In this document: in pieces, positions 30,973-38,012 of the stretch
Layout: every line of letters starts with the position of its first letter
Numbering within the stretch: position 1 is the first letter of the stretch
Assembly (NCBI GenBank): GCA_944389275.1
Contig: CALXLT010000040.1
Coordinates: 1-38,012, forward strand
Length of the DNA stretch: 38,012 bases
Direction: 5' to 3'
Origin: an uncultured Spirochaetaceae bacterium
GTDB lineage: Bacteria > Spirochaetota > Spirochaetia > Sphaerochaetales > Sphaerochaetaceae
Program-made: the position numbers and the translations under genes
Notes under the pieces: generated by a model
Database searches by the model: none
What the model was told of the DNA's origin: nothing
The model's input: the letters and a program-made list of their open reading frames with translations, nothing else

Positions 30973-31305
30973 GTGACCGCAGAAGAGCTGAAGAAGATCG
31001 TTGGAGTGAACATAAAGAAGGAAAGACTTCGCTGCAACCTCACGCAGCCAGCTCTCGCCGAGATCATCGGCATGTCGATCAAGCAGGTCGCGGCAATCGA
31101 GACAGGGCATTCATATCCAGAGGCCGCAACGCTGGCGAAGCTATCTAATGCGCTAGGCGTCCCGCCGAGCTTCTTCTTCCGCCGCCCCGGTGATAATGAG
31201 GAGGAAAAGGAAAGGGTGCTCAGCCATTTCCGGAACATACAAACGAAGCTTGAGCTCATACTCGACGAGGAAGCCGCTGACTACTCCTCCCCTGAGAAAA
31301 GATAA
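30973..31305 (+). CDS. XRE-family regulator, GTG start
   Basis: A 110-residue protein with a Cro/C1-type helix-turn-helix: NIKKERLRCNLTQPALAEIIGMSIKQVAAIETGHS, then LAKLSNALGVPPSFFF. An acidic tail (DNEEEKERV) follows. The upstream frame from 30901 contains an ATG at 30946, but it lies within the promoter spacer, and the GTG at 30973 follows a well-spaced -10 by seven bases, so I choose the GTG. No ribosome binding site is present. It stands alone, divergent from ychF and convergent with alaS, ending at a shared terminator. Targets are unknown. Confidence 0.75.
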   Translation: MTAEELKKIVGVNIKKERLRCNLTQPALAEIIGMSIKQVAAIETGHSYPEAATLAKLSNALGVPPSFFFRRPGDNEEEKERVLSHFRNIQTKLELILDEEAADYSSPEKR

Positions 31306-31332
31306 GGTGCCGCAAGAAAAGCGGCACCTTAT
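31302..31332. terminator. Bidirectional terminator between the XRE gene and alaS
   Basis: A perfect 12-base stem: ATAAGGTGCCGC (31302-31313) with GCGGCACCTTAT (31321-31332) around the loop AAGAAAA. The stop codon of the XRE gene lies in the stem. On the minus strand it is followed by a T-rich tract serving alaS. Confidence 0.9.
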
Positions 31333-31351
31333 TCCATTCAGAGCTGTGCCC

Positions 31352-33148
31352 TTATTTCTCGAGCACGGCCTTGATTCTCCTGACCCCGGCAGATGATGAC
31401 TGCTCCTTGAGGATCCTGAAGTGCCCCATATCACCGGTATGGGTGACATGCGGACCTCCGCATACCTCCTTGGAGACATCGCCGATCGTGTAGACCTTGA
31501 CCATCTCGCCGTACTTGGAATCGAAGAACGCTATCGCGCCCTGCTCCCTCGCCTCCTCCAGCGTCATAGTCTCGACAGTTACCGGAAGATCGCGCTTGAT
31601 CGCGTCGTTGACAAGATCCTCGACAGTCTGGATCTCCTCCTTCGTCATCGGGGCAGGATGGGTGAAGTCGAATCTCAGGCGCTCTGCCGTGATGTTCGAG
31701 CCCTTCTGCCCGACATGATCGCCAAGCGTCTTGCGGAGCGCGGCATGCAGGAGATGCGTTGCGGTATGGAGCGCCGTGGTTGCCTCGCTGTGATCGGCAA
31801 GACCGCCCTTGAACTGCTGCTCCGCACCAGCCCTGGATGTCTCCTGATGCTTCTCGAAAGCCTCGTTGAATCCCTTCTCATCTACCGTGAAGCCATGCTC
31901 GGCAGCAAGCTCCTTCGTGAGCTCGATCGGGAAGCCGTAGGTGTCATAGAGCTTGAACGCAAGGCGGCCGGAGATGACGCGGCTGTTGCCCTTCATGAGG
32001 TTAGGAAGCATCTTCTCGAACTCCCTCTCTCCCTTCGTGAGGGTCTGGGAGAACTTCTCCTCCTCCTTCAGAAGCTCCTCATGGATGAACTCTCTATGCT
32101 CAAGAAGCTCAGGGTATGGCTCCCCATAGAGCGAGAGGACGGTATCAGCAAGCTCCGGAAGGAATGAGGAAGACTCTATGCCGAGCTTCTTGCCATGCCT
32201 TACGGCCCTTCTTATGAGACGGCGGAGGATATAGCCCTGGCCTACGTTGGACGGAGCGATGGCCTTCTGGTCACCGAGGATGAACACGGATGTCCTTATA
32301 TGATCGGAGATGATCCTTATCGAGATATCATCATCCTCATTCTCGCCGTACTTCTTGCCGCTCATCTCCTCGATGCGGTGGATGATAGGCTGGAATACCT
32401 CTGTCTCGTATACGCTCTTCTTGCCCTGGAGGACAGCTACAGTCCTCTCGATGCCCATGCCGGTATCGATGCACTTCCTGGCCATCTCATGGTATGTCCC
32501 ATCAGCTTCCTTGCGGTACTGCATGAAGACATCGTTCCAGATCTCGAAGTACTTGCCGCACTTGCACCCGGGCTTGCAATCAGATCCGCAGGCAGGGCGT
32601 CCTGTATCAAAGAACATCTCCGAGTCCGGCCCGCATGGCCCGGTCTCTCCCGCAGGTCCCCACCAGTTGTCCTCTCGCGGCATGAAGTAGATATGATCCG
32701 GAGCGATCCCGAGCTCGCGCCACCTAGCTGCGGCCTCCTCATCGCGCGGAACGGTATCATCACCCTCGAAGACCGTGACGGAAAGCTTCTCGACAGGGAT
32801 GCCGAGGACCTTCGTCAGGAACTCGAAGCTGTAGCCGATCATCTCCTTCTTGAAGTAATCGCCGAGCGACCAGTTGCCAAGCATCTCGAAGAACGTGAGA
32901 TGATGCGGGTCGCCAACGCTGTCGATATCACCGGTACGTATGCACTTCTGGTAATCAGTGAGCCTCTTTCCTGCCGGATGCTCAGCTCCGAGGATATATG
33001 GCACAAGAGGATGCATTCCCGCGGTCGTGAAGAGGACCGTAGGATCGTTCTCCGGAATCAATGACGCTCCGGAGATCTGCTTATGTCCCTTAGAGACAAA
33101 GAAATCAATGTATAGCTTCCTAAGTTCGTTCGCTGTAATTTCCTTCAT
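31352..33148 (-). CDS. alaS: Alanyl-tRNA synthetase, short form
   Basis: A 598-residue class II synthetase; most bacterial AlaRS have about 870 residues. The aminoacylation domain is complete (FTTAGMHPLVPYILG, then TFFEMLGNWSLGDYFKKE). A Cys-rich insertion CGSDCKPGCKCGKYFEIWNDVF could bind zinc. The editing domain keeps its metal sites (TATHLLHAAL and CGGPHV). The protein ends directly after the editing domain (VRRIKAVLEK), so the C-terminal C-Ala domain is missing. Short AlaRS of this kind are known in spirochaetes such as Borrelia. GGAAAGG lies before the start, and the promoter is TTGACG-17-TAGGAT. Confidence 0.95.
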   Translation of the reverse strand: MKEITANELRKLYIDFFVSKGHKQISGASLIPENDPTVLFTTAGMHPLVPYILGAEHPAGKRLTDYQKCIRTGDIDSVGDPHHLTFFEMLGNWSLGDYFKKEMIGYSFEFLTKVLGIPVEKLSVTVFEGDDTVPRDEEAAARWRELGIAPDHIYFMPREDNWWGPAGETGPCGPDSEMFFDTGRPACGSDCKPGCKCGKYFEIWNDVFMQYRKEADGTYHEMARKCIDTGMGIERTVAVLQGKKSVYETEVFQPIIHRIEEMSGKKYGENEDDDISIRIISDHIRTSVFILGDQKAIAPSNVGQGYILRRLIRRAVRHGKKLGIESSSFLPELADTVLSLYGEPYPELLEHREFIHEELLKEEEKFSQTLTKGEREFEKMLPNLMKGNSRVISGRLAFKLYDTYGFPIELTKELAAEHGFTVDEKGFNEAFEKHQETSRAGAEQQFKGGLADHSEATTALHTATHLLHAALRKTLGDHVGQKGSNITAERLRFDFTHPAPMTKEEIQTVEDLVNDAIKRDLPVTVETMTLEEAREQGAIAFFDSKYGEMVKVYTIGDVSKEVCGGPHVTHTGDMGHFRILKEQSSSAGVRRIKAVLEK

Positions 33149-33168
33149 AAAACAACCTTTCCGCGTCT

Positions 33169-33197
33169 ATCCTAGTCATGCATACTTCAATCGTCAA
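33169..33197 (-). promoter_or_regulatory. Promoter of alaS
   Basis: On the minus strand TTGACG (33197-33192), 17 bases, TAGGAT (33174-33169), 20 bases before the ATG. Confidence 0.65.
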
Positions 33198-33306
33198 GTA
33201 CACGGGAAAAGCTAGAGGGAAAAGAGCTGCCGGGAATACGTGATCTTCCTCGCATTGGATCCGTGATTCCTGATGAAACCATGCACTCTGCCTTGCATGA
33301 AATCTG

Positions 33307-33849
33307 TTATCGGAGGGTAATGATTATGCCACAGCCAAGGAACATGAAGAGAACTGGCACTATCATACGGCTGTATTTCCGTACTCTCTCGCCTATGGCG
33401 TCTATTTCAGAGATATTCATAGCGATCAGGCACAAGAGAGCAACTGCTATGAGATAGACAATGATCGTGATCAGGATAGAGAGAGCGTCATACTGGGCGA
33501 ACAATGGGATGTACACGCCTATGTTGTCCGCGCCGTTTGATACCGTGATTCCAGCTATCCCTGATATGCTGGCGCTGTATCTCCCCTCTTCATCATCCTT
33601 GCAAAGGGCAGCCTTCACGCCTAGCGCGATAGGAACGAAGCCCAGCAGCCAGATGTGTTCCTCCAGCAGCGCGGAAGCCCCGTACGCGCCTATAACGCTG
33701 ATAAGAAGAAGGACAAGCATGCCGATATACTGCCCTATGAAGACGGAGCTCTTCCGCCTTGCAAGCGAGAAGAACAGAGTCAGCATCAGAACATCATCGA
33801 TATTAGTCGCTACGAACGAAATGATAGCTGCGGTGATTACTTCAAGCAT
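33307..33849 (-). CDS. CadD-family cadmium resistance transporter
   Basis: A 180-residue inner-membrane protein with five or six helices. The family start AAIISFVATNIDDVLMLTLFF (with the NxDD motif) and the later IAGITVSNGADNIGVYIPLFA are characteristic of CadD-like proteins, which export cadmium or other cations. The substrate in this organism is unknown. It lies 33 bases downstream of tyrS on the same strand, separated by a hairpin ending seven bases before its start. It has no clear ribosome binding site. It may be transcribed by read-through from the synthetase operon. Confidence 0.8.
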   Translation of the reverse strand: MLEVITAAIISFVATNIDDVLMLTLFFSLARRKSSVFIGQYIGMLVLLLISVIGAYGASALLEEHIWLLGFVPIALGVKAALCKDDEEGRYSASISGIAGITVSNGADNIGVYIPLFAQYDALSILITIIVYLIAVALLCLIAMNISEIDAIGERVRKYSRMIVPVLFMFLGCGIIITLR

Positions 33850-33856
33850 AAAGGAA

Positions 33857-33877
33857 CTGGCGGCTCATCACCGCCAG
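33857..33877 (-). terminator. Hairpin between tyrS and cadD
   Basis: CTGGCGG (33857-33863) pairs with CCGCCAG (33871-33877) around a seven-base loop. On the minus strand TTCCTTT and then the cadD ATG follow. It could end the tyrS transcript or limit translation of cadD. Confidence 0.55.
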
Positions 33878-33882
33878 ATCTG

Positions 33883-35130
33883 TCATTCAGGGATAACCCT
33901 CATGAATCTCTTCTTGCCCGCCTTGAGCAGGAACTCCCCATCCTCATCGGCATCAGACATGGTTATGACAGCCTTCGGATCGGTGACCTTCCTGCCATTG
34001 ACCTCCGCGCCTCCCTGAGTGACAAGGCGCCTTGCCTCGCCGTTGGAAGGAGTAAGGCCTGAGCGCGTGAAGAGCTCGAGGACACCAACGCCAGATTCAA
34101 GCACAGCCTTCTCGATGGATATGGAAGGAACGCCCTCCTTGCCTCCACCACCTGCCGCGAAGAGCGAGCGGGCCGCGTTCTTGGCCTTCTCAGCCTCCTC
34201 CTCGCCATGGATGATCTTCGTCGTCTCATAGGCAAGACGCTCCTTGGCCTCGTTGATGTTCCTCTTCGGATCCTCATACTCCGCTATCTCGTCAAGGGAC
34301 ATGAACGTGAAGATCTTCATGAACCTCACAGCATCGGCATCCGCGACATTCCTCCAGTACTGGAAGAAGTCATATGGAGAATAGAGCTCAGGGGAAAGGA
34401 ATACGGCGCCCTTCTCGCTCTTGCCCATCTTCTTGCCATCAGCGCGCATTATGAGGTTGAAGGTCAGGCCATAGCACTGCTCTCCGCCCATGCGCTGTAT
34501 CAGATCGATGCCAGCGACGATATTGCCCCACTGATCCGCTCCACCGATCTGCAGGCGGCAGCCTGTGAGGCTGTTCAGCATGTGGAAGTCATAGGACTGC
34601 AGCAGCTGGTAATTGAACTCGATGAACGAAAGTCCCCTCTCAAGGCGCTGCTTGACGCCCTCGAATGTAAGCATCCTGTTCACGGAGAAATAGACGCCTA
34701 CATCCCTGAGGAACTTTATGTAATTCAGATCGACAAGCCAGTCAGCGTTATTCATCATCCTGGCCTTGCCCATTCCATCTCCTGGGTTATCTGAGAAATC
34801 AACGATCTTGCCAAGCTGCGCCTTGATCTTCTCGACGTTGCTGTTGATGTCCTCGACAGAGAGTATCTTCCTCATCTCCGTCTTGCCGGACGGGTCTCCG
34901 ATAAGACCTGTACCGCCACCGACGAGGGCGATCGGATTATGCCCGGCAGCCTGCAGGTGATGCATGGCGAAGAACGGAACGATATGGCCGACATGAAGGG
35001 ATGGGCCTGTAGGATCGACACCGCAGTAGAAGGAGATGCTCTCCTTGTCCATCAGGTCCGACAATCCATCGAAATCGGTGCAATCCTTTACGAAACCCCT
35101 ATCGATAAGGGTCTGCAGAGCTTTATTCAT
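33883..35130 (-). CDS. tyrS: Tyrosyl-tRNA synthetase
   Basis: A 415-residue class I synthetase that charges tRNA-Tyr. The HIGH motif is HVGH (46-49) and the KMSKS loop is KMGKS (234-238). The tyrosine-binding segments QLLQSYDF and GGADQWGN are in place. A C-terminal S4 RNA-binding domain covers about 345-415 (GLTPSNGEARRLVTQGGAEVNG). The ATG overlaps the glyS stop (TGATG), so it is the third gene of the gltX-glyS-tyrS operon. Confidence 0.96.
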   Translation of the reverse strand: MNKALQTLIDRGFVKDCTDFDGLSDLMDKESISFYCGVDPTGPSLHVGHIVPFFAMHHLQAAGHNPIALVGGGTGLIGDPSGKTEMRKILSVEDINSNVEKIKAQLGKIVDFSDNPGDGMGKARMMNNADWLVDLNYIKFLRDVGVYFSVNRMLTFEGVKQRLERGLSFIEFNYQLLQSYDFHMLNSLTGCRLQIGGADQWGNIVAGIDLIQRMGGEQCYGLTFNLIMRADGKKMGKSEKGAVFLSPELYSPYDFFQYWRNVADADAVRFMKIFTFMSLDEIAEYEDPKRNINEAKERLAYETTKIIHGEEEAEKAKNAARSLFAAGGGGKEGVPSISIEKAVLESGVGVLELFTRSGLTPSNGEARRLVTQGGAEVNGRKVTDPKAVITMSDADEDGEFLLKAGKKRFMRVIPE

Positions 35131-36458
35131 CAGACCCTCCTGTAATCCTTCATCTTCTGCTGGATGAACGGCACGAGCTGATCGACAGCGACCCTTTCCT
35201 GAGCCATCGAATCACGGAAGCGGACAGTCACCGTCTGATCCTGGAGCGTCTGGTAGTCAACGGTCACGCAGTACGGGGTGCCGATTTCATCCATCCTTCT
35301 GTACCTTCTTCCGACAGCGCCGCTCTGATCATAGAACGTGACGAAATCGCTTCTGAGGCTATGCTCGAGCTTCGACGCATACTCAGCAAGCCCATCCTTC
35401 TTCACAAGAGGCAATACCGCGACCTTCACAGGAGCGATAAGCGGATGGAAATGCATGACAGTGCGCGTATCTCCCTCTGGAGTCGGCTCCTCGTCATACG
35501 CGTCGCAGAGAGCCATGAGCACGTTCCTTGTAAGGCCGGCAGATGTCTCGACGACATATGGGATGTATCTCTCGTTCGTCTCCTGATCGAGGTATGTGAG
35601 ATCCTTGCCTGAGAACTTCTGATGCTGGGTAAGGTCATAGTCGGTCCTGGAGTGCACGCCCTCAAGCTCCTGCCATCCCATCGGGAAGAGGAACTGGATG
35701 TCATACGCGTCCTTTGCATAGAAAGCTAGCTCATCCGGTCCATGCTGGTGCCACCTGAGGTGCTCCGGGTGGATTCCCATCTTCTTGTAGAACTCCATCC
35801 TCTGCTCCCTCCAATACGGGAACCACTCCTCATCAGTTCCTGGCTTGCAGAAGAACTGCATCTCCATCTGCTCGAACTCGCATGAGCGGAAGATGAAGTT
35901 CTTCGTCGTGATCTCATTGCGGAAGGACTTTCCGACCTGGGCGATGCCGAACGGGATCTTCACGCGTGAGGACTGGACGACATTCTTGAAGTTGACGTAG
36001 ATGCCCTGCGCCGTCTCCGGGCGGAGATAGACGATAGATGCGTCATCCGCGTTGGCTCCGATATGCGTCTGGAACATCAGGTTGAAGTTGCGGGGCGCGG
36101 TGAACGATCCCTTGTTGCCGCATACCGGGCATGGCGCGTTGAGATCGATCTGGTCAGCGCGGAAGCGGGACTTGCAGACCTTGCAGTCAACCATCGGGTC
36201 GGTGAAGTTGGAGACATGGCCTGAAGCTTCCCAGACGCGTGGATGCATGAGTATGGAGGCGTCAAGGCCTACGATGTTGTCGTGCATCTGCGTCATTTCC
36301 TTCCACCAGAAATCACGGATGTTGTTTTTCAGGTCAACTCCCATCGGGCCGTAGTCATATGCCCCGTTGAGACCTCCGTAGATCTCACTGGACTGGAATA
36401 TGAAGCCGCGGCGGCGGCAAAGCGAGACTATCTTATCCATTGTGGCTGCTTCTGACAT
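35130..36458 (-). CDS. glyS: Glycyl-tRNA synthetase, alpha-2 type
   Basis: A 442-residue class II synthetase of the homodimeric (eukaryote/Gram-positive-like) type, not the alpha2beta2 type. Motif 1 and the start IVSLCRRRGFIFQSSEIYGGLNGAYDYGPMG are typical. A zinc-binding pair, CKVCKS and CPVCGN, lies near residues 90-115. Motif 2 is in FRNEITTKNFIFRSCEFEQMEMQFF, and the C-terminal anticodon-binding domain ends the protein. The start at 36458 has GAGGAGA upstream and lies one base past the gltX stop. A longer frame to 36512 is rejected. The middle gene of a three-synthetase operon. Confidence 0.95.
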   Translation of the reverse strand: MSEAATMDKIVSLCRRRGFIFQSSEIYGGLNGAYDYGPMGVDLKNNIRDFWWKEMTQMHDNIVGLDASILMHPRVWEASGHVSNFTDPMVDCKVCKSRFRADQIDLNAPCPVCGNKGSFTAPRNFNLMFQTHIGANADDASIVYLRPETAQGIYVNFKNVVQSSRVKIPFGIAQVGKSFRNEITTKNFIFRSCEFEQMEMQFFCKPGTDEEWFPYWREQRMEFYKKMGIHPEHLRWHQHGPDELAFYAKDAYDIQFLFPMGWQELEGVHSRTDYDLTQHQKFSGKDLTYLDQETNERYIPYVVETSAGLTRNVLMALCDAYDEEPTPEGDTRTVMHFHPLIAPVKVAVLPLVKKDGLAEYASKLEHSLRSDFVTFYDQSGAVGRRYRRMDEIGTPYCVTVDYQTLQDQTVTVRFRDSMAQERVAVDQLVPFIQQKMKDYRRV

Positions 36459-36459
36459 T

Positions 36460-37938
36460 TCAATTCTCCTCAAGTATCCTAAGGCCTCTCTCAAGACGCT
36501 TCTCCGTCTCATCGATGCCTATCATATCAATCGAATCAAAGAGCGGGAGGGAAACGGTCGAGTTCGTGATAGCGACACGAATCGGCTGGAACACCCCGCC
36601 AACCTTCAGGCCAAGCTCCGTGGCCAGCGCCGAGAGATCATTCTCGATGTCCTCCTGGCTCCTGCCTGCCCTGATTCCTCCAAGAAGGATATCCTTACCC
36701 CTCTTCAGCGCCTCGGCTGTCTTCTCCTCGTCAGCGCCCTTCCCTATATAGACGGCCTTATCCGTAACAGGCTCATCGCGGAAGATGAACGCAGTGAGAG
36801 GAACAACATCGGAAAGGACCTTCATCCTCTCCTTGACGCTCGGCACAAGCTTCGCCACAAGGCTCTTCTCGTCTTCCGTAAGCGGATCGTGGACAAAGCC
36901 CGCCTCCTGCAGATACGGCGTCACAAGCTCTCCTATCCTCTCGTCGGATGTCGCCCTTATATACTGGCCATTGAACCAGTCAAGCTTCTTGTAATCAAAG
37001 ACAGCAGGCGACTTGTGGATATTCTCAAGGCGGAAGCACTTCTCAAGCTCGTCCTTGGTGAAGAACTCCGTGGAGCCATCAAGCGACCATCCCACGAGCG
37101 TGACATAGTTGATGATAGCCTCCGGAAGATATCCCTTGGCCCTGAAATCCCTGACCGCAGTCGATCCATGCCTCTTCGAAAGCTTCTGCCCGTCCTTGCC
37201 CATGACCATCGGGAGATGGCAGTACTGGGGGACTTCCCATCCGAACGCATTGTAAAGAAGCACGTGAAGCGGTCCGGAAGGGATCCACTCCTGAGCGCGC
37301 ATTATGTGCGTGATATGCATCAGGTGATCATCTATCACATTCGCGAGATGGTACGTCGGGAAGCCATCGCTCTTGAGGATGATCGGATCAGGGGAGATAT
37401 CGCGATTGCGGCGCGTGATATCACCCATGAGGATATCATGGAAGGTCGTCTTGCCCTCGGTAGGGACACGGAGCCTTATAACCGGCTTGATCCCCTGAGC
37501 CTCAAGCTCCGCCCTCTCCTCTGCCGTGAGGTTGGCGCAGTGCCTGTCATATCCCTGATACTCGCTCTTCGACTCAGCCTGCTCCTTGCGAAGCGCCTCA
37601 AGCCGCTCTGGGGAACAATAGCAGTAATATGCCTTGCCCTCAGCTACAAGCTGCTCAGCGTACTTCTTGTAGAGATCAAAGCGCTCGGACTGGATATAAG
37701 GACCATAAGGGCCACCCACGACAGGGCCTTCATCCCACTCTATCCCGAGCCAGGAAAGCGTGCTGTACAGATCCTCAAGGGATTCATCGCTGTAGCGTTC
37801 CCGATCCGTGTCCTCGACACGGAGGATGAACTTACCCCCTGATGATCTGGCGAAGAAATAATTGAATAGCGCAGTACGTATTCCACCAATATGCTGCAGC
37901 CCAGTTGGAGACGGGGCATAGCGAACGCGAACTTCCAT
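36460..37938 (-). CDS. gltX: Glutamyl-tRNA synthetase
   Basis: A 492-residue class I synthetase. The HIGH region is PSPTGLQHIGG (residues 9-19) and the KMSKS loop is KLSKRHG near 246. The RVEDTDRERY segment and the helical anticodon-binding domain after about residue 330 are typical. Cys and His residues in YYCYCSPERLEALR may hold a zinc as in some GluRS. The start at 37938 is chosen for AAGGAGA and for the family start; a longer frame is rejected. It heads gltX-glyS-tyrS. Confidence 0.96.
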   Translation of the reverse strand: MEVRVRYAPSPTGLQHIGGIRTALFNYFFARSSGGKFILRVEDTDRERYSDESLEDLYSTLSWLGIEWDEGPVVGGPYGPYIQSERFDLYKKYAEQLVAEGKAYYCYCSPERLEALRKEQAESKSEYQGYDRHCANLTAEERAELEAQGIKPVIRLRVPTEGKTTFHDILMGDITRRNRDISPDPIILKSDGFPTYHLANVIDDHLMHITHIMRAQEWIPSGPLHVLLYNAFGWEVPQYCHLPMVMGKDGQKLSKRHGSTAVRDFRAKGYLPEAIINYVTLVGWSLDGSTEFFTKDELEKCFRLENIHKSPAVFDYKKLDWFNGQYIRATSDERIGELVTPYLQEAGFVHDPLTEDEKSLVAKLVPSVKERMKVLSDVVPLTAFIFRDEPVTDKAVYIGKGADEEKTAEALKRGKDILLGGIRAGRSQEDIENDLSALATELGLKVGGVFQPIRVAITNSTVSLPLFDSIDMIGIDETEKRLERGLRILEEN

Positions 37939-37963
37939 CTGCTTCTCCTTAGATTGACGCCTA

Positions 37964-37992
37964 ATCTTATTATCTTTAGAAGCAATTGACAA
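37964..37992 (-). promoter_or_regulatory. Promoter of the gltX-glyS-tyrS operon
   Basis: On the minus strand TTGTCA (37992-37987), 17 bases, TAAGAT (37969-37964). Transcription would begin about 20 bases before the gltX ATG. Confidence 0.65.
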
Positions 37993-38012
37993 CAAGAGGG
38001 ATCAAGACATGC

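Noticed and set aside
31421..33064. Long plus-strand ORFs of 248 and 289 codons
   Set aside because: Antisense to alaS; composition is that of a shadow frame.
36400..37842. Plus-strand ORF of 480 codons
   Set aside because: Antisense to gltX and glyS, both clear synthetases; no start signal.
1..38012. CRISPR array, rRNA or tRNA genes
   Set aside because: No regularly spaced repeats and no conserved RNA gene pattern were seen on reading; a covariance search could still find a tRNA.

Overview
The window looks like a chromosome segment of a spirochaete, probably a gut or rumen Treponema- or Sphaerochaeta-like member of the Spirochaetota. This is inferred from gene content and not proven. Supporting points are a short alanyl-tRNA synthetase without the C-terminal domain, an HprK/HPr pair placed after lptB-rpoN-hpf, a YmdB variant with altered metal ligands, and an Lpt export set with a predicted LptC lipoprotein. 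No rRNA, tRNA or CRISPR array was recognised.

Bases 1 to about 7,200 are visibly more A+T-rich and poorly packed, with many fragments and hairpins. I read this as the right-hand part of an integrated mobile element, or several decayed ones. It carries a surface lipoprotein with a run of eight G in its promoter, a structured leader before a short hydrophobic peptide, a NUDIX hydrolase, an XRE regulator divergent from a zinc-ribbon/TM2 membrane protein, decayed small ORFs, a Rep-like protein and a tyrosine integrase at the edge. The left end lies outside the window.

From 7,353 the DNA is dense, higher-GC core chromosome. One rightward operon holds ymdB, rseC, lptC, lptA, lptB and rpoN, followed by hpf with its own promoter and terminator. 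Next comes hprK, ptsH, a lexA-like gene and holA. uvrC converges on holA and is divergent from a spore-photoproduct-lyase-like radical SAM gene with an alpha/beta hydrolase. Then come an outer-membrane protein gene, a sodium:neurotransmitter symporter, the leftward malQ-rsmE-thyX operon, a GT4 glycosyltransferase and a large outer-membrane protein.

An XRE-RhuM cassette (26,815 to 28,150) lies between 32-bp direct repeats and next to a queuosine precursor transporter coupled to a radical SAM gene that may be queuine lyase. The window ends with ychF, a small XRE regulator, alaS, cadD and a leftward gltX-glyS-tyrS operon.

The most striking general signal is that at least eleven genes, nearly all first in their transcription unit, have a -10 box (often an extended TGn form) ending only 6 to 9 bases before the start codon and have no ribosome binding site. 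This suggests widespread leaderless transcripts. Other leads are the repeat-flanked XRE-RhuM cassette, a LexA-like protein lacking its cleavage site and catalytic lysine, and the poly-G promoter.
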